A stretch of 25,124 bases of DNA from positions 1-25,124 of IMG/VR virus record IMGVR_UViG_3300004448_001056. One strand, 5' to 3'. This document shows, piece after piece, positions 14,713 to 20,955 of this stretch. The notes beneath the pieces were generated by a model that was given only the letters and a program-made list of their open reading frames with translations, made no database searches and had not been told where the DNA came from. Numbering within the stretch: the first letter of the stretch is position 1; the number at the start of each line of letters is the position of its first letter. The translations under genes were made by a program, and so were the position numbers. Origin of the DNA: a virus.

Positions 14713-15623
14713 TTTTCTTTTCCTTCTATTTCCCAAAAACCTCTATCGTGTCCTTGGTTTATTAATTCGAACACTGCCGCTTCAACTGCAGACCGTGTCG
14801 CGTATGTCACACTCTCATTATTTCCCACTCCGTCCTCGAATTCGATGAGTTGTGTTCCTTGTTCTATAAATCGGAATACATCACCTCCTCCACCATAAGA
14901 AAGGATAGTCTTTCTTGTTTGGACATTCAATAATACTTCACCAGTTAGAACTGATACTGCTCGTAATGAAACAGTCACAGCATCCTTTCTATACATCCTA
15001 CTAACACCAACTCCAAGAGTTCTGGCACCTCGGCCACCACTCTCTAAATTGGTATCATACCCAATAATTCCACCCTCGATAATCATTCCTGCAAATAAAA
15101 GTGGTGCAACACCTGGAGAATCTTCTCCTTTTTTCTTTGCAATATCATCTCTGGCAGACCTAATAATTTGTCTCTCTCTAACAAGGTGGTCTAAACCTTG
15201 TCTTTCAACCACTCTAAACCATGTGTCTCCACCAGCAGTCTTTAATGCATCAATTAATAACTCAGTTCCACCTTGTGAGACTGCAGTTGAAAATGATGCA
15301 AGGTTATCAACTGCCTTTCTTTGTCCTGTTTTGTCTGAAAAATTATAGACTGCAACTACTGGTTTATTTTTTGCAGGTGGTAATTTAAGTAGTTCTATAT
15401 AACTTGGAAGTTTAACTGCTTCTGGTTCATCAACACAAATGAAAGGCATTGCTCTCTCAAAAGTTCTACCCATTGCTCTGGCATAGTTAACCAAATCATG
15501 GTCGTATTCATCACCCCATGTTTCTGGATTACACTCTTGTGGTTCGTTTGAAAATCTAGGAACCGATGCGCAAGAGGTAAGTATTATTGCTAAACTAACC
15601 GCCGTCAGTAGTCGAACCTTCAC
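14709..15623 (-). CDS. csgG: CsgG curli secretion channel lipoprotein
   Basis: CsgG forms a nonameric outer-membrane pore that exports curli subunits. A lipoprotein signal ends in the lipobox LTSC (Cys18 from the GTG start). The core matches E. coli CsgG closely: VVAVYNFSDKTGQ, FSTAVSQ, ERQGLDHLVRERQIIR, GMIIEGGIIGYDTN, KTILSYGG, FRFIEQ and LINQGHDRGFWEI. Before the core is an extension of about 65 residues with two Cys (31 and 63) absent from E. coli. At the constriction, the Phe of the E. coli Tyr-Asn-Phe ring is kept (ASFST) while the other positions differ. The GTG at 15623 is chosen for GGGAG 8 nt upstream; an ATG at 15653 is also open. It overlaps csgF. Confidence 0.95.
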   Translation of the reverse strand: MKVRLLTAVSLAIILTSCASVPRFSNEPQECNPETWGDEYDHDLVNYARAMGRTFERAMPFICVDEPEAVKLPSYIELLKLPPAKNKPVVAVYNFSDKTGQRKAVDNLASFSTAVSQGGTELLIDALKTAGGDTWFRVVERQGLDHLVRERQIIRSARDDIAKKKGEDSPGVAPLLFAGMIIEGGIIGYDTNLESGGRGARTLGVGVSRMYRKDAVTVSLRAVSVLTGEVLLNVQTRKTILSYGGGGDVFRFIEQGTQLIEFEDGVGNNESVTYATRSAVEAAVFELINQGHDRGFWEIEGKEK

Positions 15624-16098
15624 CTGTATCACTCCCGAAGTTACCACTTCCAATTGGTATCTCTAAAATTGTTTCTGTTCCGTCACTATCAATTATTGTC
15701 ATTCTAATAAATTCTGTTCCATCTAAATTTGTTATAACTTCATATGTGACTGTTGAACCTTCTAATACGAATGAACCGAATCTAACTGGATTATCGTTGT
15801 TGAACATATTTTCAACCAACTGTTTTGCCATTTGGGCATAGATTCTCGATTCTAAATTTCTAATAAATTTTGCTAAGGTTGTATTATTCTCTTCTCTCTC
15901 GGCTGCTTTTCTTGCCGCTTCTAGTGCCTCTTCAATTGCCTTTTTTCTGGAGAACTCTTGGTTTTCCACGGTCAAATAATGAGATGCAGTTCCTACTCCT
16001 GAGAAACTAGGATTTTTAAACTTGTGTACTATCTCTGTTGCAGATAGTGAAAATGATAATAGAAGTGCGATGAAACACATAGGTAAAATTATTTTCAT
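15595..16098 (-). CDS. csgF: CsgF curli assembly factor
   Basis: CsgF docks into the CsgG pore from outside and links the nucleator subunit to the channel. A signal peptide of 19 residues (ending SLSA) exposes TEIVHKFKNPSFSG, matching the E. coli CsgF mature N-terminus (F-x-F-x-N-P-x-F-x-G) that inserts into the CsgG constriction. A helical, charged middle follows (EEALEAARKAAEREENN), then the beta-rich C-terminal part (TYEVITNLDGTEFIRMTI, DGTETILEIPI). It ends in a Gly/Ser/Thr-rich tail that overlaps the start of csgG by 29 nt. Length is 167 aa against 138 in E. coli. Its ATG overlaps the preceding stop (ATGA). Confidence 0.9.
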   Translation of the reverse strand: MKIILPMCFIALLLSFSLSATEIVHKFKNPSFSGVGTASHYLTVENQEFSRKKAIEEALEAARKAAEREENNTTLAKFIRNLESRIYAQMAKQLVENMFNNDNPVRFGSFVLEGSTVTYEVITNLDGTEFIRMTIIDSDGTETILEIPIGSGNFGSDTGEGSTTDGG

Positions 16099-16352
16099 TT
16101 TTCCTTACTCCTTTTCTTTTCGTTCTCTTTGTATTCTAAGACTACATCAACCTTTTGTTGAAGTCTTATAAGGTCTTGGTCTAACATACGCACTTGGTCA
16201 ATTAATCTAATCAATGCCATATGTTGTTTTTCAATTTCAGGTTCTAGTTCGTTACCTACAAACCACCAGATATAGTATATAAAATAGCCTAGACCAACCA
16301 TCATTACGATTGGGAATCCGTATTCGGATATTAATTGGGCAACTTCGGACAT
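16095..16352 (-). CDS. Small membrane/coiled-coil protein, 85 aa (holin-like architecture)
   Basis: One N-terminal membrane helix (about 12-33, FPIVMMVGLGYFIYYIWWFV) is followed by a coiled coil with clear heptads (ALIRLIDQVRMLDQDLIRLQ) and a Lys/Glu-rich tail. The layout resembles BhlA/UviB-type holin-like proteins. It shares this layout and an ISE-x-G-x-PI N-terminal motif with the gene just upstream, so the two may be diverged paralogues. It is coupled to both neighbours (TAATG before, ATGA after). A role as holin or as an inner-membrane part of the curli apparatus is possible; neither is shown. Confidence 0.72.
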   Translation of the reverse strand: MSEVAQLISEYGFPIVMMVGLGYFIYYIWWFVGNELEPEIEKQHMALIRLIDQVRMLDQDLIRLQQKVDVVLEYKENEKKRSKEK

Positions 16353-16648
16353 TAATCCCTCCGTGCGTCAATCTTATCGTCTTCTATAAAGTTCTCTGCT
16401 CTGGCAATTCTCTCTATATCGGGTCTTAGTTCTAACGCTGAACTTACTAAAATGTCTATTTTAATCATTTCGTTAGACATTGTTCTTGCACGATTTTCTA
16501 GTGACTTACAGAACATGGTTAGTGTTTTTATATCGTCTACAACACCTTCTAGTATCTGTTTTATAACAGTGAATATAAAGAAACCCATTACTAGACTACC
16601 AGCAATAGGGGCACCAACTTCACTTATTAATCCAAAGATATCTTCCAT
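16352..16648 (-). CDS. Small membrane/coiled-coil protein, 98 aa; first gene of curli operon
   Basis: Residues 14-36 form a membrane helix (IAGSLVMGFFIFTVIKQILE). A long amphipathic helix follows, with hydrophobic spacing suited to a coiled coil, and the C-terminus is charged (EDDKIDARRD). The start MEDIFGLISEVGAPIAG mirrors the next gene's ISEYGFPIV. There is no Shine-Dalgarno. The TATAAATA late promoter lies so close that the predicted transcription start falls on the A of the ATG, so the first cistron may be leaderless. Holin-like architecture is noted, but function is unknown. Confidence 0.72.
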   Translation of the reverse strand: MEDIFGLISEVGAPIAGSLVMGFFIFTVIKQILEGVVDDIKTLTMFCKSLENRARTMSNEMIKIDILVSSALELRPDIERIARAENFIEDDKIDARRD

Positions 16649-16653
16649 GCCAT

Positions 16654-16661
16654 TATTTATA
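16654..16661 (-). promoter_or_regulatory. T4-type late promoter for the curli-cyclase operon
   Basis: The minus strand carries TATAAATA, the exact T4 late -10 consensus, 5 nt before the first ATG of the operon and just after an intrinsic terminator. Taking -6 as the last base of the element, +1 falls at 16648. Only one other exact match was found in a gap, before hsp20. Confidence 0.7.
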
Positions 16662-16681
16662 CTTTTTGATTTCTCTTGGCG

Positions 16682-16710
16682 AAAAAAAAGGGCACTTTTC
16701 AGTACCCTTT
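16682..16710 (-). terminator. Strong intrinsic terminator closing the replication unit
   Basis: On the minus strand AAAGGGTACT (16710-16701) pairs with AGTGCCCTTT (16696-16687) with one wobble pair, around a GAAA tetraloop. The 3' arm runs into eight consecutive T residues. It lies 20 nt after the stop of the 81-aa gene and 20 nt before the late promoter, insulating the curli operon from early and middle transcription. Confidence 0.9.
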
Positions 16711-16729
16711 AGTGACTTAGAAGTCTATT

Positions 16730-16975
16730 TTATTTCATTTGAGAATGAATAGATTTTATCACTTCTGCTTTTGAACCCGAAACTTTTACCTTTAGGTTTT
16801 CCTTATCTGCAAGTTGAATCAACTGAACTTTAGTTAGTTTCTTTAACTCCGATTGTGAAGGAACTTTCTTTGCAGGTTTCTTTGCAACTGGTTTTACAGG
16901 TGTATCATTTGTAGACTTAGCTAAAAAATGATATGCTAGTAAAAGACCCACGATGCCTAGTATTACATATTCCAT
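16730..16975 (-). CDS. Membrane-anchored protein with SAP/HeH-like C-terminal domain, 81 aa
   Basis: An N-terminal membrane helix (MEYVILGIVGLLLAYHFLA) is joined by a Lys/Pro/Ala-rich linker (KPVAKKPAKKVPSQ) to a compact helical domain (about 42-80). The domain pattern LKKLTKVQLIQLADKENL, then VSGSKAEVIKSI, fits the helix-extension-helix fold of SAP, HeH or Rho N-terminal domains, which often bind nucleic acid. A small DNA- or RNA-binding domain tethered to the membrane could attach phage DNA to the membrane, but this is inference. It is the last gene before the terminator. Confidence 0.7.
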   Translation of the reverse strand: MEYVILGIVGLLLAYHFLAKSTNDTPVKPVAKKPAKKVPSQSELKKLTKVQLIQLADKENLKVKVSGSKAEVIKSIHSQMK

Positions 16976-17000
16976 AATTATACCTCTTGTTTATGTATAC

Positions 17001-17207
17001 TTATTTATCCAACAAAGGATTCTTATCCTTGGCCTTGCCTACTGCTAGTGCAAGAACTTCCAGATACTTGTATACTTTTGCCCAAAGTTTATCGTCTGCT
17101 GGTGTTGGTGTCAAAGCGACAATAACACTACAGATAGAGATAACCACTGGTATTACCATTAATATATTCCAAATTCCCATAATAAAGTTTGCGATTGCTG
17201 TTAGCAT
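17001..17207 (-). CDS. Small membrane protein, 68 aa
   Basis: A long hydrophobic N-terminus (about 4-33, IANFIMGIWNILMVIPVVIS then ICSVIVALT) forms one or two membrane helices. A conserved-looking soluble tail follows: TPTPADDKLWAKVYKYLEVL, then LAVGKAKDKNP. Small proteins with this TP-x-DD and GKAK-type tail recur in marine myoviruses as I recall, but I know no function. The Shine-Dalgarno AAGGAGG is 6 nt before the ATG and is one of the strongest in the window, suggesting high expression. A holin role cannot be excluded. Confidence 0.72.
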   Translation of the reverse strand: MLTAIANFIMGIWNILMVIPVVISICSVIVALTPTPADDKLWAKVYKYLEVLALAVGKAKDKNPLLDK

Positions 17208-17227
17208 AATCCGCCTCCTTATTTGAT

Positions 17228-17653
17228 TTAATCAGGTTTATTTAGGTTTTTATTACTGCCGATTGAGTATTTTGTTGTTAATTTCCATTGCACTTTCTCT
17301 TTGAAAGGTATGATTTTAACTTGTGAAAGTGGTGCAGTTGGTTCTTTTATCTTATCATTGTCTATAACTTTGATAAGACTCCACTGTTGTAATAGATTAC
17401 AGATAGTATTTCTTCTGCCGATATCATTTTCATCTATGTTGGTTGATTTACCGTCAAGAGCAAACAGTTCTTTGAAATGTACAATGTAATACTTGCCTCT
17501 CTTATGTAAGATATGACATGATTGAAAAAGTTCTTGGTCTCTGCGAGATGCAACACCAATTCTGGAAAGTGTTTCTCGGATTTTGAGAAAATCGTCCTCT
17601 TTCTCAAAGGAGATTTCTACTAATTTTTCTACTAAAGGGTCTATTTCATTCAT
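17228..17653 (-). CDS. regA: RegA translational repressor
   Basis: RegA binds the initiation regions of many early phage mRNAs and blocks their translation. The protein of about 141 aa aligns with T4 RegA along its length: KEDDFLKIRETLSRIGVAS, then QELFQSCHILHKRGKYYIVH, FKELFALDG, and the end IIPFKEKVQWKL with KYSIGSN. The N-terminus has about 13 extra residues and the C-terminus a short polar tail compared with T4. The ATG at 17653 overlaps the gp62 stop by 8 nt. The order gp45-gp44-gp62-regA is as in T4. RegA is expected to act on this cluster, including gp44, whose start region is AATTATG. Confidence 0.95.
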   Translation of the reverse strand: MNEIDPLVEKLVEISFEKEDDFLKIRETLSRIGVASRRDQELFQSCHILHKRGKYYIVHFKELFALDGKSTNIDENDIGRRNTICNLLQQWSLIKVIDNDKIKEPTAPLSQVKIIPFKEKVQWKLTTKYSIGSNKNLNKPD

Positions 17654-18038
17654 TATTTTTACCACCAAGTCGCATTCTATTCTTCAACTCACGATACTGT
17701 TTATCAGATAAGAGGGATGCATAATCTTTTGCTTCTCTCGTTGATATCTTATAATACTGTTTAATTACATCGAGTTTCTTAGAGACATATGGTTTACTCC
17801 ATTTGGAGAACCTTTGTCTTCTTCTTAGGGTATTTAGAAAAAATACATATTGAAGACGACCCTCAGTCGAATGCCTGATGTTCATTTCGTTTGTCAAGAA
17901 GATGCAATCTTCATGGTAAGATAATGATTTATTTATTAGGAACGGTTGATATGATTTCTCTTCGATATCATCAACCATGATATCTTTTTTGTCGTAAGAG
18001 ACCGACTTGACAAAATCAAATGGATTTCTTTTGGACAT
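17646..18038 (-). CDS. 62: Clamp loader small subunit gp62
   Basis: This 130-aa protein is the one-copy partner of gp44 in the complex that loads the gp45 clamp. It is shorter than T4 gp62 (187 aa) but resembles the short marine T4-like form. It shows FDFVKSVSYDKKDI, then FLINKSLSYHEDCIFLTNEM, LQYVFFLNTLRRRQRFSKW, and a final helix set (YYKISTREAKDYASLLSDKQ). T4 gp62 has a comparable KRYGKW segment. The start follows the upstream stop without a gap (TAGATG). The order and the RegA gene directly downstream support the call. Confidence 0.88.
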   Translation of the reverse strand: MSKRNPFDFVKSVSYDKKDIMVDDIEEKSYQPFLINKSLSYHEDCIFLTNEMNIRHSTEGRLQYVFFLNTLRRRQRFSKWSKPYVSKKLDVIKQYYKISTREAKDYASLLSDKQYRELKNRMRLGGKNNE

Positions 18039-18305
18039 CTACTTTCCTGTATGTTGTCCGAAGTGTTGTAGTAGTTCATCACCTTCAAGAGATTTACCAA
18101 AGTAAACAATTTCACCTGTCTTTCTAATCTCTCTCATGACAAGACCATCATTGTATTCAGTATCCATTACCGAACCATCGTCGCCTCTGTCATCATACCA
18201 TAATGATGTTAATGAATGTGCATGAAGTGTCTTAACACCCTTTGCCCATTTTTCTGCAAGGATTAATCTCCTTTGTCTATCTACTGTATCGTCATATTGT
18301 GTCAT
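18039..18305 (-). CDS. Conserved hypothetical protein, 88 aa
   Basis: This soluble protein of unknown function begins MTQYDDTVDRQRRLILAEKW. A helical N-terminus is followed by a probable beta-sheet part (MREIRKTGEIVYFGKSLEG) and a His/Gln-rich tail (LLQHFGQHTGK). There is no membrane segment. It lies between a 34-aa gene and gp62 and is coupled to both (ATGA before, adjacent TAG-ATG after). Its fixed place in the clamp-loader cluster suggests a link with replication or regulation, without direct evidence. Confidence 0.7.
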   Translation of the reverse strand: MTQYDDTVDRQRRLILAEKWAKGVKTLHAHSLTSLWYDDRGDDGSVMDTEYNDGLVMREIRKTGEIVYFGKSLEGDELLQHFGQHTGK

Positions 18306-18406
18306 TTATTTCTCCCTTTTAAAAACTGTTTATCTGCATTTCGTTGTAATGATTTTTCTACTTGATTGTCTAACCATCTAAAAAACCATTGTCTTAACTT
18401 TCCCAT
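18302..18406 (-). CDS. Very small basic protein, 34 aa
   Basis: The reading frame MGKLRQWFFRWLDNQVEKSL, continuing to FLKGRNK, fills the gap between two coupled genes. Its ATG overlaps the preceding stop (TAATG) and its stop overlaps the next start (ATGA). The peptide is an amphipathic, aromatic and basic helix (Trp7, Phe8, Phe9, Trp11), as in membrane-surface peptides. Double coupling makes it a likely real gene. Function unknown. Confidence 0.6.
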   Translation of the reverse strand: MGKLRQWFFRWLDNQVEKSLQRNADKQFLKGRNK

Positions 18407-18822
18407 TATGCCTCTTTGTTTGGATTCCACATTACTAAGTTCTTAGTTCTTAGTCTGTTTGCAACAATAGTATATCTGTTTTGTTCTTCTTTCCATTCTT
18501 TTAACCATTTGTGTCCGTCTCTCTCTGCATCTATAAAGATTGCATTAGTGAATGCCATTGGTAATAGTATTGCAACATGAATGATTATACTTATTAAAGT
18601 ATTGTAGTTAAACATACCTAGATAGTTTGCAGCTAGAAATCCAAAGAACACCGACCATATAGTAAACAACACTAACATAAAGTAAGTTTGTAAACTTGGG
18701 TCAGGTATATACTTTAATGGATTGTATCTGACATCCATAACTCTTCTCCACCCATTCACAAGACTCATTATAGTTCTTCTGAATAAACTAGGTTTTTTCA
18801 TCATTGGTTCTATTTTACTCAT
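18406..18822 (-). CDS. Two-pass membrane protein, 138 aa, unknown
   Basis: A basic N-terminus (KKPSLFRRTIMSLVNGWRRV) precedes two membrane helices at about 47-66 (TYFMLVLFTIWSVFFGFLAA) and 77-95 (ISIIIHVAILLPMAFTNAI). A charged cytoplasmic tail (ERDGHKWLKEWKEEQNR) and a basic end follow. The predicted topology has both ends in the cytoplasm. The gene lies inside the clamp-loader cluster between gp44 and gp62. I do not recognise a family. Its start is one base after the stop of the 32-aa gene upstream. Confidence 0.7.
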   Translation of the reverse strand: MSKIEPMMKKPSLFRRTIMSLVNGWRRVMDVRYNPLKYIPDPSLQTYFMLVLFTIWSVFFGFLAANYLGMFNYNTLISIIIHVAILLPMAFTNAIFIDAERDGHKWLKEWKEEQNRYTIVANRLRTKNLVMWNPNKEA

Positions 18823-18823
18823 T

Positions 18824-18922
18824 TCATTCTCCTATGTGATTTCTCACAAACTCTTTTACCACATGAAGTCCAACTGATGCCCATGTAATTACTATTAAAC
18901 TCCATACTAATAACTCAATCAC
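18824..18922 (-). CDS. Very small membrane protein, 32 aa, GTG start
   Basis: Reading from GTG at 18922, which overlaps the gp44 stop (GTGA), gives MIELLVWSLIVITWASVGLH followed by VVKEFVRNHIGE. This is one membrane helix (about 3-20) with a short basic tail. The stop is one base from the next ATG, and its final codons supply a GGAG for that gene. It is too short for most gene callers. Its exact fit between two genes is the main support. Confidence 0.6.
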   Translation of the reverse strand: MIELLVWSLIVITWASVGLHVVKEFVRNHIGE

Positions 18923-19860
18923 TTAAACTGACACTCTGACATAATCTCGGTGAGACATGCAACAAAGTTTATCTCTGAATCCATTGAGAATGCAGATTTG
19001 TATTGATAGTCTGCAATGATTAAAACACATGCAGGTATGGAACTAGGTTCTAATTTAGATTCAAGTGCATTGAAAACTTTTCTGTAAAGTGTATTGAAAT
19101 CATTATCAGAATTCTGACCGACCCATTTTCTCATGTCTGACCATTTCTTATCTTTAAGCATGTTGATTAGTGGTGTAAGTTTCTCTTCTGATAATGTGGA
19201 TAATAATCCACTATCGATAATACCACTTGCACCATATCTCTGAATTTCATTTAGACATCTTCTGAAGTCTGGAAAGAATTTCATAATAAGTTCTGCAAGG
19301 ACTTTATTGTCTGCTTCAATACCTTCTGCATCACAAATCTCGTTGCATCTTTTCATCATTTGTTGTGCAAGGACTGGTTTGTCTGAAGGTTTGATTAAGA
19401 AATCAATTACTGTTGTTCGTGAATGTAAAGGTGGAATAATCCTGTTCTTGTAATTACAAGTAAAGATAAATCTGCAATTAGATGAGAACTCTTCTATAAA
19501 GTTTCTCAATGCAGGTTGCACTGAATCAGCAGATATGTAATCTGCCTCATCTAGTATCACAACTTTAGGTCCACCTGAAAGTGATACTGTTGATGCAAAG
19601 TTTTTGATTTTAGTCCTGAGTGTATCAATCAATCTGCCTTCGTCTGAACCGTTTATAACAATGAAGTCTGCACCAAGTTCATTACATAATGCCTTTGCAA
19701 TGGTTGTTTTACCACAACCTGCAGAACCACATAACATAAGATTTGGTATTTGTTCTTGTTTAACAAACTCTCTGAAAGTAGATTTGATTGATTCAGGAAG
19801 AATCGTGTCCTCAATATTTTGAGGACGATATTTTTCTACAAATAAAAATTCTTGATTCAT
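18919..19860 (-). CDS. 44: Clamp loader large subunit gp44 (AAA+)
   Basis: This 313-aa AAA+ ATPase forms a tetramer that with gp62 opens gp45 and loads it on primed DNA. The N-terminus FVEKYRPQNIEDTILP is typical of clamp loaders. Walker A is CGSAGCGKT (45-53) and Walker B is VVILDEAD (100-107). Sensor 1 is FTCNYKN and the Ser-Arg-x finger motif is HSRTT. The lid and collar domains follow. The ATG has no close Shine-Dalgarno: GGAGG lies about 17 nt upstream, at the end of a structured 121-nt leader. This suggests translational regulation, fitting T4, where RegA represses gp44. Confidence 0.96.
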   Translation of the reverse strand: MNQEFLFVEKYRPQNIEDTILPESIKSTFREFVKQEQIPNLMLCGSAGCGKTTIAKALCNELGADFIVINGSDEGRLIDTLRTKIKNFASTVSLSGGPKVVILDEADYISADSVQPALRNFIEEFSSNCRFIFTCNYKNRIIPPLHSRTTVIDFLIKPSDKPVLAQQMMKRCNEICDAEGIEADNKVLAELIMKFFPDFRRCLNEIQRYGASGIIDSGLLSTLSEEKLTPLINMLKDKKWSDMRKWVGQNSDNDFNTLYRKVFNALESKLEPSSIPACVLIIADYQYKSAFSMDSEINFVACLTEIMSECQFK

Positions 19861-19981
19861 AATTAGATGTTAAAACCCCTCCGAATTAACCGTTGTAAGA
19901 ACTCCTGGCTGATGAGACATCTTACATCCCGAGTATAGAGCTGAGACTAATTTAACCCTATTCACACTATTATATATATGT
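19861..19981 (-). promoter_or_regulatory. Structured 121-nt leader between gp45 and gp44
   Basis: No reading frame fits here, although the rest of the cluster is packed without gaps. A 7-bp stem pairs 19894-19900 (TGTAAGA, plus strand) with 19920-19926 (TCTTACA), and an inner CTC/GAG pairing extends it. A 6-bp outer stem pairs 19869-19874 (GTTAAA) with 19951-19956 (TTTAAC). The motif GCTGA(TGA)GAC occurs twice (19909-19919, 19940-19947). An AT-rich block at 19964-19977 may be promoter-like but lacks a well spaced -35. Translational control of gp44 or mRNA processing is plausible. Confidence 0.5.
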
Positions 19982-20647
19982 CTATTGACCATATTTTGAA
20001 TCAGGTTCAAGTGCAATAAAGTATTCTAACTCTATATCTTTGTTATTGAAATGAGAAATACCTTTAGAAGATACTGAAACTGCATAGTTTCCTTCTAATA
20101 CTTTCAGATTATCAATCTTGAAATTGAAAGTAAAGGGTGTTCCGTCACCTGTGCCTACAGTTCTACTGAATGAATTAGATGTTGTATTCTTTTTATCAGT
20201 CACTAACAATGTCATTGTAGTTCCGTCTGATTTAAGAATCAAATCATTCACTCCTAGAACACTAGCAGCTTTGTTTAAATCATTTAGAAGTGACGATGAA
20301 ACATCAAAAGATACTTCTGCATCTGGCATTGTTATCATCTTTTCTGGTGTTGTTACCATTCCTTCACTTGCGTAGAAGTATGCCAATGCAGAATTTGTAT
20401 CTGAGATTGTCACACTTGCATCACCGAATTGAAAGTCTGCATCTTCTAATAGAGAAGTCGCACCTAAGAATTCAGGTAGATTATAGATTGAGAAATCCTG
20501 TGGGAATTCTTCTTCTATTGTTGCAACTGCCAGAATGTTTTTCATATTTGAAATTGTCTGCAGTTGTTTTCCACTGGTAACTTTAATACCAGAATTTATT
20601 GTTGAGAAATTCTTTAGAACATCCCTCGTATCATTACTTATTTTCAT
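19982..20647 (-). CDS. 45: Sliding clamp gp45
   Basis: This 221-aa clamp forms a trimeric ring that tethers gp43 to DNA; in T4 it also activates late transcription with gp33 and gp55. The N-terminus MKISNDTRDVLKNFSTINSG aligns with T4 gp45 (KLSKDTTALLKNFATINSG). Other matches are FSIYNLPEFLGATSLL, FTFNFKIDNLKVLEGNYAVS and the end YFIALEPDSKYG. The start is the ATG at 20647, overlapping the preceding stop (TGATG); a GTG one codon earlier is also in frame. The two TATAAATA promoters in the window make the late-transcription role relevant. Confidence 0.95.
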   Translation of the reverse strand: MKISNDTRDVLKNFSTINSGIKVTSGKQLQTISNMKNILAVATIEEEFPQDFSIYNLPEFLGATSLLEDADFQFGDASVTISDTNSALAYFYASEGMVTTPEKMITMPDAEVSFDVSSSLLNDLNKAASVLGVNDLILKSDGTTMTLLVTDKKNTTSNSFSRTVGTGDGTPFTFNFKIDNLKVLEGNYAVSVSSKGISHFNNKDIELEYFIALEPDSKYGQ

Positions 20648-20955
20648 CACTTGTTAGCCTCCTTATTTGCTTTGTCGTGAACATGTAGCATGAACAAAGC
20701 ATAATGTAAAACCTTCAACAGGTCTGCTCTATTCTTCCCACCTTTTTTACCATATCGTTGTGCATATTTCATTATGTTTCCGATACAGAACCCCTCACCA
20801 TGTCCAGAATCTATAATAAACTCTGTAGATTGGTATTTGTTAAGAGAGTAATGTTGGTCATAAGTCTTATCGATATAAGAGGCAAGTTCCTTTAGAGAAC
20901 TGTCCTCGTTATATTTGTAGTCGATTGTAGTCTTTTTACCAAACATATTAATCAT
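20647..20955 (-). CDS. DUF3310-family protein
   Basis: This soluble protein of about 102 aa matches the DUF3310 pattern: YIDKTYDQHYS, then a stretch with GHGEGFCIGNIMKYAQRYGK, and DLLKVLHYALFML. In the family the G-N-x-x-K-Y-x-x-R motif is the hallmark. These proteins are widespread in phages and are sometimes annotated as nucleotide-kinase-like, but their activity is not established. The ATG at 20955 overlaps the end of the MoxR gene; a frame open to 20982 exists but lies inside that gene. The gene is coupled to gp45 downstream. Confidence 0.8.
   Translation of the reverse strand: MINMFGKKTTIDYKYNEDSSLKELASYIDKTYDQHYSLNKYQSTEFIIDSGHGEGFCIGNIMKYAQRYGKKGGKNRADLLKVLHYALFMLHVHDKANKEANK

Noticed and set aside
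9817-16648. Curli genes as host contamination or a prophage flank
   Set aside because: They lie between T4-type replication genes and hsp20 on the same strand, with an exact T4 late promoter and the same tight gene packing, so they belong to the phage.
19908-19919. CTGATGAG on the plus strand, resembling a hammerhead ribozyme core
   Set aside because: The required CGAAA and GUC core parts are not found at suitable distances, and transcription of this region appears to be from the other strand.
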